Positions 55,362 to 64,000 of a stretch of DNA of 64,000 nt are shown here, in pieces. The first letter of the stretch is position 1; each line of letters starts with the position of its first letter. The notes beneath the pieces are model-generated. The model made no database searches, was not told where the DNA came from, and saw only the letters and a program-made list of their open reading frames with translations. Source of the DNA: Ochromonas danica (lineage: Eukaryota; Sar; Chrysophyceae; Chromulinales; Chromulinaceae); contig VKHL01000031.1 in the NCBI GenBank assembly GCA_015146655.1, positions 62,001-126,000 of the forward strand. Direction: 5' to 3'. A program made the translations under genes and the position numbers.

Positions 55362-56531
55362 TTACTTCGTCCCAGGAGGATTGGTCTCTACTCCATTTAT
55401 CAAAGCAAAGCGCTTCTTTTGAGCAGGAAAGATCATCGCATCCTGGGGCCATGGCCAGCCTCCAAATTGGGTACGTCGGTAGTCCGAGAAGGCTTGCTGG
55501 ATCTCTTCTCTAGTATTCATCACGAAGGGACCATGCTGCACAACCGGCTCACCAATGGGCTTCCCTTGGAGAATGAGAACTCGACTTGCATCAGAGGGAT
55601 GTGGATTGACGAACTCTGCTCCCTGATCAGCATAAAGAGTGATTTCAGATCGTGGCTTGATTGACGTCTCTCCGATCAAAAGAGAAGAACCTAGCACAAA
55701 GTAAGCTCTTCGATTTATAGCCCGACCTCCGATCGCAGGTGGTACAGTCACACGTCCACCAGGCTTCAAGTCTAACAACCAAACTCCAACCTCTGCAGCA
55801 GGATTCGTTGCATAAGAATGAGGAGTAGGTTTGCCGCCTTCCACATTTCCGAATTTCCCTGCCCAAACGGTGACCTGTGCTTTGCCTTCATCCATTCTGA
55901 TTTTAGGGATATCTTCTGCCCAATGCTACTCACAGCACACAATGTCATTAACGCTTCATTACGACCAAAACTTAATACAAAAATTCCACTCACCATGACA
56001 AAAGCTGGATCAACCATCTTGCTCTTCGCAGGTAGATTGAGCCAAATCTGAAACAATTCAAGAGTGTTAGGCTTGTCCGTATTTATTAGCGGCATCATCT
56101 CGCCATGTACAATGCCTTTGCCAGCTGTAACCCACTGCAAGTCTCCATTACCATATCGACCAGCATTGCCCAAGGAGTCACTATGATCCACCACTCCCTC
56201 CATTGTGGCTGTTAAAGTTTCGAAGCCACGGTGAGGATGCTGGAGACATAAGAAGACTGCATGAGCCATTGTCGGAAAGGTACATAACATGAGCAAAGAG
56301 AAACTATACCTGAGGGAAACCAGGCACGTCATCTCCATGATACATGCGATAAGGAGCTGCAGGATTGAAGTCAGCTCCATTGCCACGACGAGGAGCCCTC
56401 ATCGACCCATCACCTGCAGGGTAATGATCCACATGATGAACACAGAAGAGAAAGGGATCCAGTGTTCTTAAAGGACCAGCACTGGGCATGGTTTCAATTG
56501 AAGCAATCAACAGATTTTTCGCCATTTTCAT
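55362..56531 (-). CDS. Pirin-family cupin protein
   Basis: Three exons: 56531-56310, 56239-55994 and 55925-55362; 343 residues. Pirins are bicupin metal proteins, iron-dependent redox regulators in the nucleus of animals and quercetin dioxygenases in bacteria. The N-terminal cupin has the metal ligands in HPHRGFETL (His75, His77) and GIVHGEM (His119, Glu121). The family patterns [16 protein letters not shown] and LWVNLP-type [11 protein letters not shown] are present. Splicing restores the conserved HWAEDIPKI segment. The C-terminal cupin includes [12 protein letters not shown] and [17 protein letters not shown]. It shares a ~280-bp divergent promoter with the DOT1-like gene. Confidence 0.92.
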
Positions 56532-56811
56532 CGAAGAAGAAGAGAATTGAATTGTGAAGATAGGAGAAATCCAAGAAATGCTAAGAAGAATAAGTGAAAG
56601 GAATAAAGGCGAGATCAGTCTTAAAGAGCCTATTCTTTATGCTGTTCGAGAGTGAATAGAATTGTGGCCATGAGAGAACAAAAACAAGAAGGGCTTTACA
56701 GATCTTAACCGAAAAATAACCGAAAAATCGTCAATCGTCAGCCTAAAACCAGAAAACGGTTTTATTTCCAAACCCGACCGGAAAACAAAAGCACAAAAGA
56801 CCCAAAAACCA

Positions 56812-57690
56812 ATGAGAAGAATTAAAGAGATCATGCTGCCGCATTTTGAAGAGAGTTTAAAACAGAAATACCTATTAGAATCTTCTCCCTCTAAACAAGA
56901 TGATAATGGTGATGCATCTTCTCTCATGGCATTAACCAGAATCGCCATGGAAAAGCGTTGGTCAGTCTATCAGAATGTCTTTGCTGATCTCTCCACAGAC
57001 CAGGCCAAACTTCTCCTCACACAAACACAAGCTACTGCCAATATATCGAATGAAGAAAAAGATTTCTCTACACAATTTGCATCAGGATTCATTTACGGAG
57101 AAGTGAATTATGCGTCTTTTCTCTATATCTTACAACATTGTCAAATACGTCCAGGAGAAGTCTTCGTTGATCTTGGTCATGGAACAGGAAAAGCTATAGT
57201 AACAACGGCTTTAGCGTTTGGGGACGTGCTGTCTCGAATCTATGGAATCGAGTTACTGCATCCACTCTTTGAAGAATCTGTAAAACGGATTCAATGCTAT
57301 CGGAACATTATCTCCGAGGAAGGCAATGCGAATTTATTCTCCAAACATCAGCTTTGTCAGATCGATGCGGTAGAAGGTGACTTCTTAACTTCTGACCGTG
57401 ATGAATATGACTGGACCCAAGCTGGTACGAAAACTTTAACTCTACTACAATTGTACTATTGCTGATGAGAATACTTGCTTTGACATATAGATATGGTATT
57501 TGTCAATTCAACCTGCTTTGATGGCAATCTAATGAAAAGGATTGCCGAAAGAGCGGAAAAGATGCATCATGGAGCGCGGATCGTAACCTTAACCTATAGT
57601 CTTCCTTCGACAAACTTTGAAGTGATCTGGAAGGAGGACGTTTGCATGTCTTGGGGATTGGCCACGGCTTTCCTTCATGTGCGACGCTAA
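56812..57690 (+). CDS. DOT1-like SAM methyltransferase
   Basis: Two exons, 56812-57424 and 57491-57690; 270 residues. The SAM-binding motif I is VFVDLGHGTGKA (Asp120 to Gly126), preceded by FIYGEVNYASFLYIL and followed by YGIELLHPLFE. Splicing gives DMVFVNSTCFDGNLMKRI, matching the DOT1 family post-motif segment, then GARIVTLTYSL and SWGLATAFLHVR. DOT1 methylates histone H3 Lys79, but many short protist members of the family have untested substrates, and this one is little more than the catalytic core. Nuclear location is likely but not shown by the sequence. Confidence 0.82.
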
Positions 57691-57853
57691 ATCGATAGTA
57701 CTTGCTGCAGGCTAATTGTATAATTTAAAAGAGAATCTTGTGTTCATTGATGGCATTTATTTCTTAAATCGGCACTCCACGACCTGCAACTCATTCAGTT
57801 GTAGTCTTTTCTACCAAAAGTGAGTGTCTATTAACTTGAACTGTCGTCACACA

Positions 57854-60121
57854 TTACACCACAAACAGCTGTGAAGCATTATCCAGCCAAGGCTGTGTTT
57901 TAGAGCGCTTTTCTTCAAAATCTTTAATCTTCTCCAACTTCTCCATTGTCAGACCAATATCATCAAGACCGTTCAACAGACAATGCTTACGGAAAGCGTC
58001 AACTTCAAAGTGTACCTCTTCCTTGTTTGCACGAACAATAACTTGCTTCTCCAAGTCAATGCTCAATTCATGGCCTGCATCTGCATCCTTCATAAGGTCC
58101 AGAAGCTGTACCTTCGTTACTTTAATAGGTAACATTCCATTCTTAAAGCAGTTGTTATAGAAAATATCTGCAAATGAAGTGGAAATAATCGATCGAATGC
58201 CGAAGTCACGCAGTGCCCAAGGAGCATGTTCTCGACTTGAACCACAACCAAAATTGTCGCCAACGACAAGAATGGAGGATTCGCGATAATTAGGATGATT
58301 TAGAATGAAGTCAGCTCTTTCATTGCCTTGTGCATCGTAACGAAGATCATTGAAAGCATGCTTGCCCAGACCGCTACGCTTGATCGTCTTCAAAAACTGT
58401 TTGGGGATTATCATATCTGTATCTATATTCTGAATGTCTAACTTAGCCGCCTTGCCATGGAGATGACGGAATGCCATTCCACTGTTATCTACCTTCGCGT
58501 TTTGACCAGAGGAAGAAGAAGAAGCTGCTGCATGTAAAGTACCCTTCGGAGGTGTGGCAAGGTCGGAAAACTTGAGTAGTTTAGTCCATTCGCTGTCTTG
58601 AGAAGGCTTAATAGTGGAAAGGGTAAGTTTACGAACATCCGTTAAATGTCCGGAAACAGCAGCTGCAGCTGCCATAGCTGGAGAGACCAAATGCGTACGA
58701 CCACCGTTACCCTGTCTACCTTCAAAATTGCGATTAGAAGTAGAAGCACATCTTTCTCCAGGTTCCAGCTTATCAGGATTCATCGCCAGGCACATAGAGC
58801 ATCCCGGCTCTCTCCAATCAAAGCCTGCTTCAATAAAAATCTTATCCAATCCTTCCGCTTCTGCTTGAGCTTTCACAAGGCCACTTCCAGGAACCACCAT
58901 AGCATGAACATGCTTAGCAACATGGCGGCCTTTTGCTACAGAAGCAGCTTCACGAAGATCTTCAATACGAGCATTAGTACAAGAGCCGATAAAAACCTTG
59001 TCCACGCTTAATCCATCTAATGCTTCACCGGCTTTCAAACCCATATACTCCAAAGAGCGCTTCATTGTTGAAGCACGCTGAGGATCGGCTACACTATCAG
59101 GATCTGGAACATTGCCTGTAATAGGTGCAACATCTTGTGGACTGGTTCCCCATGTCACTGTGGGAGCAATATCAGTGGCCTGGATAGTGATATCCTTATC
59201 ATAGGAAGCATCAGCATCACTCGACAAAGTTCGCCAATACTTCTTAGCATTTTCAAAAACTTCTCCCTTAGGAGCCATAGGTTTTCCTTTAAGATATTCA
59301 AAGGTTATCTCATCTGGAGCAATCATGCCCGCACGAGCTCCTGCTTCAATTGCCATATTGCAGATGGACATGCGAGCTTCCATGCTAAGGCCTCGGATCG
59401 CTTCACCAGCAAATTCAATAACATGGCCAGTTCCACCACCGGTTCCAATCTTGCCAATAATGTAAAGAATGAGATCTTTGGAGGTTACGCCCTTGGGAAG
59501 CTTTCCTTCCACTGTAATACGCATGTTCTTCGCTTTGGTTTGCACAAGAGTTTGAGTTGCGAGAACGTGCTCGACTTCACTCGTTCCAATACCAAAAGCA
59601 AGTGCGCCAAAGGCTCCATGAGTCGCAGTATGAGAATCACCACAAACAATTGTAGCGCCAGGCAGAGTAAAGCCTTGCTCTGGACCGATGATATGCACAA
59701 TTCCCTGACGGGAATCATCCAAACCAAAATATGTCAAACCAAACTCTTTGACATTTTCTTCCAAAGTAACAACTTGAAGACGACTTGCTGATTCTTGGAT
59801 AAAGGATGAAGCATCCACATAGTTCTTTCGGGAGGTAGTGGGAGTGTTGTGATCTACTGTCACTAAAGTACAATCTGGTCGACGAACTTTACGATTTGCG
59901 ACACGAAGACCTTCAAACGCTTGAGGAGAAGTCACTTCGTGAACTAAATGACGATCAATATAGATTAAAGCATCATCAACCTGATGTGACTCCCAAATTT
60001 TGTCAAACATGGTCTTCCCAGCAAAGAGAGAAGAAGTTGTTGTTCTTCCTTGCCAAGCTGTCTTCATTGGAAGATATGCATTGGCCATGGCCAATAACAT
60101 TATAATAAAGATTATACGCAT
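57854..60121 (-). CDS. leuCD: Fused 3-isopropylmalate dehydratase (LeuC-LeuD), probably plastid-targeted
   Basis: Single exon, 755 residues. It isomerises 2-isopropylmalate to 3-isopropylmalate in leucine synthesis. The large-subunit part (about 35-510) has [20 protein letters not shown] at its start, [18 protein letters not shown] and the 4Fe-4S cysteines in GSCTNAR and GCSMC. After a Ser-rich linker the small-subunit part (about 550-750) shows [13 protein letters not shown] and [13 protein letters not shown]. Large and small subunits are separate in bacteria and plants but fused in fungi and some protists. The N-terminus ([20 protein letters not shown]) is a signal peptide with an Ala-Tyr site, then a Thr/Ser-rich stretch, which fits import into a complex plastid. 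Confidence 0.94.
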   Translation of the reverse strand: MRIIFIIMLLAMANAYLPMKTAWQGRTTTSSLFAGKTMFDKIWESHQVDDALIYIDRHLVHEVTSPQAFEGLRVANRKVRRPDCTLVTVDHNTPTTSRKNYVDASSFIQESASRLQVVTLEENVKEFGLTYFGLDDSRQGIVHIIGPEQGFTLPGATIVCGDSHTATHGAFGALAFGIGTSEVEHVLATQTLVQTKAKNMRITVEGKLPKGVTSKDLILYIIGKIGTGGGTGHVIEFAGEAIRGLSMEARMSICNMAIEAGARAGMIAPDEITFEYLKGKPMAPKGEVFENAKKYWRTLSSDADASYDKDITIQATDIAPTVTWGTSPQDVAPITGNVPDPDSVADPQRASTMKRSLEYMGLKAGEALDGLSVDKVFIGSCTNARIEDLREAASVAKGRHVAKHVHAMVVPGSGLVKAQAEAEGLDKIFIEAGFDWREPGCSMCLAMNPDKLEPGERCASTSNRNFEGRQGNGGRTHLVSPAMAAAAAVSGHLTDVRKLTLSTIKPSQDSEWTKLLKFSDLATPPKGTLHAAASSSSSGQNAKVDNSGMAFRHLHGKAAKLDIQNIDTDMIIPKQFLKTIKRSGLGKHAFNDLRYDAQGNERADFILNHPNYRESSILVVGDNFGCGSSREHAPWALRDFGIRSIISTSFADIFYNNCFKNGMLPIKVTKVQLLDLMKDADAGHELSIDLEKQVIVRANKEEVHFEVDAFRKHCLLNGLDDIGLTMEKLEKIKDFEEKRSKTQPWLDNASQLFVV

Positions 60122-60660
60122 CTTCTTTCTTTTCTCACAATACGATCTGTCGTTTCTATTACAAAGACAATGATATCTCTATTTTCTTCTGCTCTGCTGT
60201 CCTTGCGTGTGCTTTTGATGATGTGATGATGATGCAAGGACACCGAAAGAGAGGAAAGATATTACATAAATCGATAAGGTAATTTCGTTACTGCCTGCAC
60301 CCACCACAGTGAAACGGTCTGCTGCTGCGCGCCACTTCCAGAAACACAACGTAACTTGCACCCACCCACCCACCCCCTCCCAGTCCCAGCACTCAAGGAC
60401 GGAGAGTGACAGAGGAGCTGCTGCGCAGAGAGAGGAGGGCAGGGGGAAAACCAGCAGAGATTAGACCAAACGAGTAACGATCGGATCCCTTTCTTATCGA
60501 ACTCTTCCTTGTTACACACAGGTCTTGCAGTACGTCCTTACCAATGATAATGTATTAGAAGAGAGAGAGAGAGAGATACAAGAACGTCTTCGAAAAGAAA
60601 ATAGTTGTCCAAGAAAACAACGACAATAGTTGCTGATAAAAAAAGAACAAGAATTAGATC
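60122..60660. other. Divergent intergenic region between LeuCD and the flippase
   Basis: About 540 bp. It contains C-rich ACCCACCCACCCACC sequence at ~60359-60382 (G-rich on the minus strand, possible quadruplex) and a (GA)8 repeat at 60561-60576. No gene is seen. Confidence 0.5.
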
Positions 60661-63600
60661 ATGATCCCCTCCTGGCTAGACGGTTTCAAACAGACAATCC
60701 TTTCTTATGGAAAGAATCTTCAAAATGTCTTTAAATCAGATCAAGGAAGTCAAACAGAGCGTATCCTGTCTATTTTCCCACAACCTACCACTGCTCGTCT
60801 AAACGAGAATGACGAAAAAGATTATAACTATCCTCCTAATATTATTATTTCCAGTAGATACACCTTGATCAACTTTTTACCCAAGAGTTTAATGGAACAA
60901 TTTCGTCGCTTAACAAATGTCTATTTCCTTGCTATTGGTATTATCGCTTTAGTTGGCAGTGAGACAGCTTATTATGATACAGCTGTGGACCCAGAAGGTA
61001 TCTTAGCACCTATGGCCATAGTCGTTTTGATCTCGATGATCAAAGATTTTGTTGAAGATATTAAGCGCCATCAGGCTGATGCTAAAGTAAATAATCGTCT
61101 GACTCATGGACTAGCACCAGATGGGACCATTTTCAGAAAATATTGGAAAGATATCAAAGTTGGAGACATTCTTGTGATCTTCGCTGATGAAGAATTACCT
61201 GCTGATGTACTAGTCTTGAAATCATGTGGCGTATCGGGTAAGAATTGCTATGTAGAGACAGCTGCTATTGATGGTGAAACCAATTTGAAGATTAAAATTC
61301 CTTCTTTGAGTGGCTTACACGCGGCAGCAGATACAAAGACCAACTTTGAAATGTCTCACGATCGCTCTAAGTTCAATGGAACTACCGATTCGCTCAGGTA
61401 ATGATCATTTTTGTGGTTTTACTCTTACTGAGAAAACTGATGATTTGACTGCATTACGTAGGTGCCTCATTACGGCTGAGCCACCAAACTCATCAATTCA
61501 CAGCTTCAATGGTACCATTGAGCGTCCTGATGAAAATGGTATCGAAGCAAAGGACGCAAAGAAAGTATGGCTGACTCAAAAGAACTTCATGTTAAGAGGC
61601 AGTGTTCTGCGTGCAACTGATTGGTGCATCGCCGCTACCATTTACACTGGAGCTGATACGAAGTTATCACTCAACTCAAAACGTCCTCCATCAAAGTTAT
61701 CATCGATAGATCGTGTAGTAAATGAGACTTTAGTGGTAGCTATCTCGAGTATGATTGTTATTTGTGTCGTTTCTATGATTTTCAGTATCGTCTGGCAAGA
61801 CAATAATAATGACGCTGCCTACCTTTGCTTGGATGAAGATCAGCAAGAAGAGAGATTTCCGAATGGAGGTGGTTGTGAAACCAGCTATCCTAATTCTGGC
61901 TTGACATTCTTCACCTTCGCAACATTGTACAATAACTTTGTTTGTATCTCCATGTATGTCTCGATTGAAATGATTTATCTACTACAGTCGTTTTTCATTG
62001 TCAGCGACTTAGAATTATATGATGAACCAACGGACACTCCCGCTGAATGCAATAGCTCAGGCATGTGTGCCGATCTTGGCCAGGTGCAGTATGTGCTCTC
62101 CGATAAAACTGGTACATTGACAAAAAATCAAATGGTCGTGCAGTGTTTATCTATTGGCAAACGTGTGTATGGCCAGTTTAAGGGCACGGAAACTACTGGA
62201 GGGCAAGATGGGACTTCAGCGAGTGATATTGAGGCTGATACTGAGTTCTATCTTTCAATTGGAGAAGTACAAAGCGTGGGGAGAATGGTGGACGGTAGAA
62301 TGGCAGGGGCAATCATGAAGGATTATGAAAAAGATTTAATGCTTCACTTCATGCGTATATTGGTTTATTGTAATACAGGAATGATTATGCCCGCATCAAA
62401 TGAGAATGGTGAAGCTAGTAATGACGATACCATTCAGAATGTCAAAGACTTGGAGAACCGATTGCAGGCTGAGTCGCCCGATGAAGTTGCTTTGATTCTT
62501 GCTGCTGCTCAGCATTGTGGAGTACTTCTTCGCAGTCGGTCAAGCCTTGAAATTGTTTCTCAAGGTTTGGGCAAGTACTTCTCCAATCCTCTACCCAGTG
62601 ACTTCGAGGAAAGAGTGGAAATCTTAGCTGTGAATGAGTTTGATAGTGATCGAAAAATGATGTCTATAGTTATCCGTATTTTAGACTCTAACATCGATGG
62701 AAAACAAGAATCTTCTTCTATGGAAGGAAAAGTCTATCTTCTTTGTAAAGGAGCGGATTCTTCCATATTGCGGCAATGTGCGGATATAGGTGGTGCTCCT
62801 TACGTTGAGTATTGCAAGACACATATCAACCTTTTTGCTAATACTGGTCTACGAACATTAGCTGCAGCTTATCGTGAAATTTCGCGAGATGAATTGTCAC
62901 GGTGGCTTGCAGTTTATGAGAAAGCATCCACGACTATTACAGGAAGATCTGAAGCAATGCATAAGGCAGCCCAAGATATTGAGCAAAATATGATCTTGCT
63001 GGGAGCGCTAGGAATCGAAGATGAGCTTCAGGATGGTGTCCCCGAAGCCATCGGTCTCATGCATGCTGCTGGAATCAATGTATGGATGATTACAGGTGAC
63101 AAAGCTGAGACTGCTATTGCGATCGGCAAGAAGTGTGCATTAGTAAAGCCAGAGAAACACCAGATTGAAAGAGTATTAAACTTGTCGGATGAGCCTCTTC
63201 GTGAGCGAATCAAGCAGCTACATGAATATGTGCTTAAACTTAGCAGAGGAGATATTCCTGTTGCAAGTGCTCTGTCAGGTAAACCTGCTTGCTTTCATCC
63301 GTTTATGCTGCTTTGTATAATTTTCAAATGCGTTTGTAGATGAAGTGCAACCCTCCTTGAAAATCAAAGGAAACACTGGTTCTTCAAATGGAAGCGCTGG
63401 GAAGGCTAAAAAGCAAGAATTAGCGCTGATTATTGATGGACTCTCTTTAGAAAAGCTCTGGGCTATTGAAGAATTGAAGGTAAAATTTGTTGAAATTGTG
63501 CAGTTTGTACCAGTTGTTATCGCTTGCAGAGTCAGTCCGCTGCAAAAGGCAGCGTTAGCCTGCATGGTAAAGACTGCACCTGGCAACCCTGTGACCTTGG

Positions 63601-64000
63601 GTATTGGTGATGGAGCCAATGATGTGGGCATGATCCATGAGAGCAGAGTGGGAGTGGGAATTAGTGGAAGAGAAGGAAGACATGCAGCCAACGCTGCAGA
63701 TTTTGCTGTGGCCCAATTCCGATTCATCACTATATTGTTATTTCATCATGGAAGATATAATTACATTCGATGCTCGAAGCTCATATTATATTCATTTTAC
63801 AAAAATCTTCTGCTCGTCTCTGTTCTATTCTATTACTGTGCATACTCTGGTTTCTCTGGCACGGTACCTGTTGAATCCTTGGTCTTTTCGGGATTTAATT
63901 TCTATCTTGGCTGTCCTGTGTTGGCCATCGGATCTATGGACTTTGATGTCCCACGAAGCGAGATATTGAAATTCCCCTTTGAAGCCTACGCAACTGGCCG
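60661..64000 (+). CDS. P4-type ATPase (phospholipid flippase), cut by the right window edge
   Basis: Three exons in view, 60661-61397, 61462-63278 and 63340 to the edge; about 1,071 residues so far, open at the end. P4-ATPases move aminophospholipids to the cytosolic leaflet. The N-terminal signature is NFLPKSLMEQFRRLTNVYFL. The actuator motif is AIDGETNLK, the phosphorylation motif DKTGTLT (Asp460), and the hinge GDGANDVGMIHES (Asp942 region). The P4-specific ISGREGRHAANAADFAVAQF is followed by the start of the last membrane spans. GETN in place of the TGES of ion pumps supports lipid transport. A longer insert follows TKNQM. About 100-200 residues of C-terminus are missing beyond the window. 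Confidence 0.95.

Noticed and set aside
63484-63531. Intron in the flippase between a GTAAAA and a CTTGCAG
   Set aside because: Reading through in frame gives the P4 family sequence leading into IACRVSPLQKA, so the stretch is coding.

Overview
This is nuclear DNA of a compact, fairly AT-rich eukaryote, most likely a photosynthetic stramenopile (heterokont alga). The strongest marker is an aureochrome (bZIP followed by a LOV domain) at 30.3-31.8 kb, a photoreceptor type known from photosynthetic stramenopiles. A ferredoxin, a LeuC-LeuD fusion and a conserved unknown protein each start with a signal peptide followed by an Ala-aromatic motif like the one used to enter complex red-type plastids. 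BBS2, and possibly an EF-hand protein, point to a flagellated stage. Introns are few, short (about 60-145 nt) and GT-AG, often with a TAAC-type branch site. Genes sit close together and many are divergent pairs sharing about 200-550 bp.

Layout: 0.5-5.7 kb holds a tandem pair of SPX-EXS (XPR1-type) phosphate transporter genes that are almost identical over long tracts. Then come BBS2 (6.6-9.2), an ankyrin protein (9.5-10.7), OvoA for ovothiol synthesis (10.9-13.6), a small VASt-like lipid-binding protein (14.4-15.1), a zinc alcohol dehydrogenase (15.4-16.6), a kinesin-8-like motor (17.0-19.4), SUV3 mitochondrial RNA helicase (19.6-22.4), a UAA/SLC35B-type transporter (22.7-23.9), a GCK-domain protein (24.6-25.6), an EF-hand protein (25.9-29.3), a lone 5S rRNA gene (29.5-29.6), aureochrome, a helical unknown (32.3-33.9), a plastid-type unknown (34.1-35.3) and a TMEM68-like acyltransferase (35.4-36.5).

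From 36.5 to 39.0 kb lies an apparent DNA transposon that I do not recognise. It has terminal inverted repeats flanked by TTAA, a C2H2 zinc-finger ORF with a frame break, and two large fold-back hairpins. It ends 5 bp upstream of the acyltransferase start codon. After it come the plastid ferredoxin (39.3), mitochondrial ribosome recycling factor (40.3), an acidic unknown (41.3-42.3), a Cys-rich PLAC8-like protein (42.6-43.5), a 1,874-residue LRR/acidic protein (43.9-50.1) and an ECHDC1-type decarboxylase (50.9-52.0).

At 52.5-54.7 kb is a second accessory gene: a P-loop NTPase with a PD-(D/E)xK-like nuclease region and a helix-hairpin-helix, in the style of Crinkler-related mobile genes. A perfect 56-bp-arm palindrome lies just upstream of it. 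The window closes with a pirin, a DOT1-like methyltransferase, LeuC-LeuD and a P4-ATPase flippase cut by the right edge.

The genes are mostly housekeeping and do not form one pathway. The best candidates for something new are the TTAA/TIR element with nested hairpins and the NTPase-nuclease gene with its palindrome. Start sites and splice sites were read by eye from GT-AG signals and frame continuity, with no transcript data.
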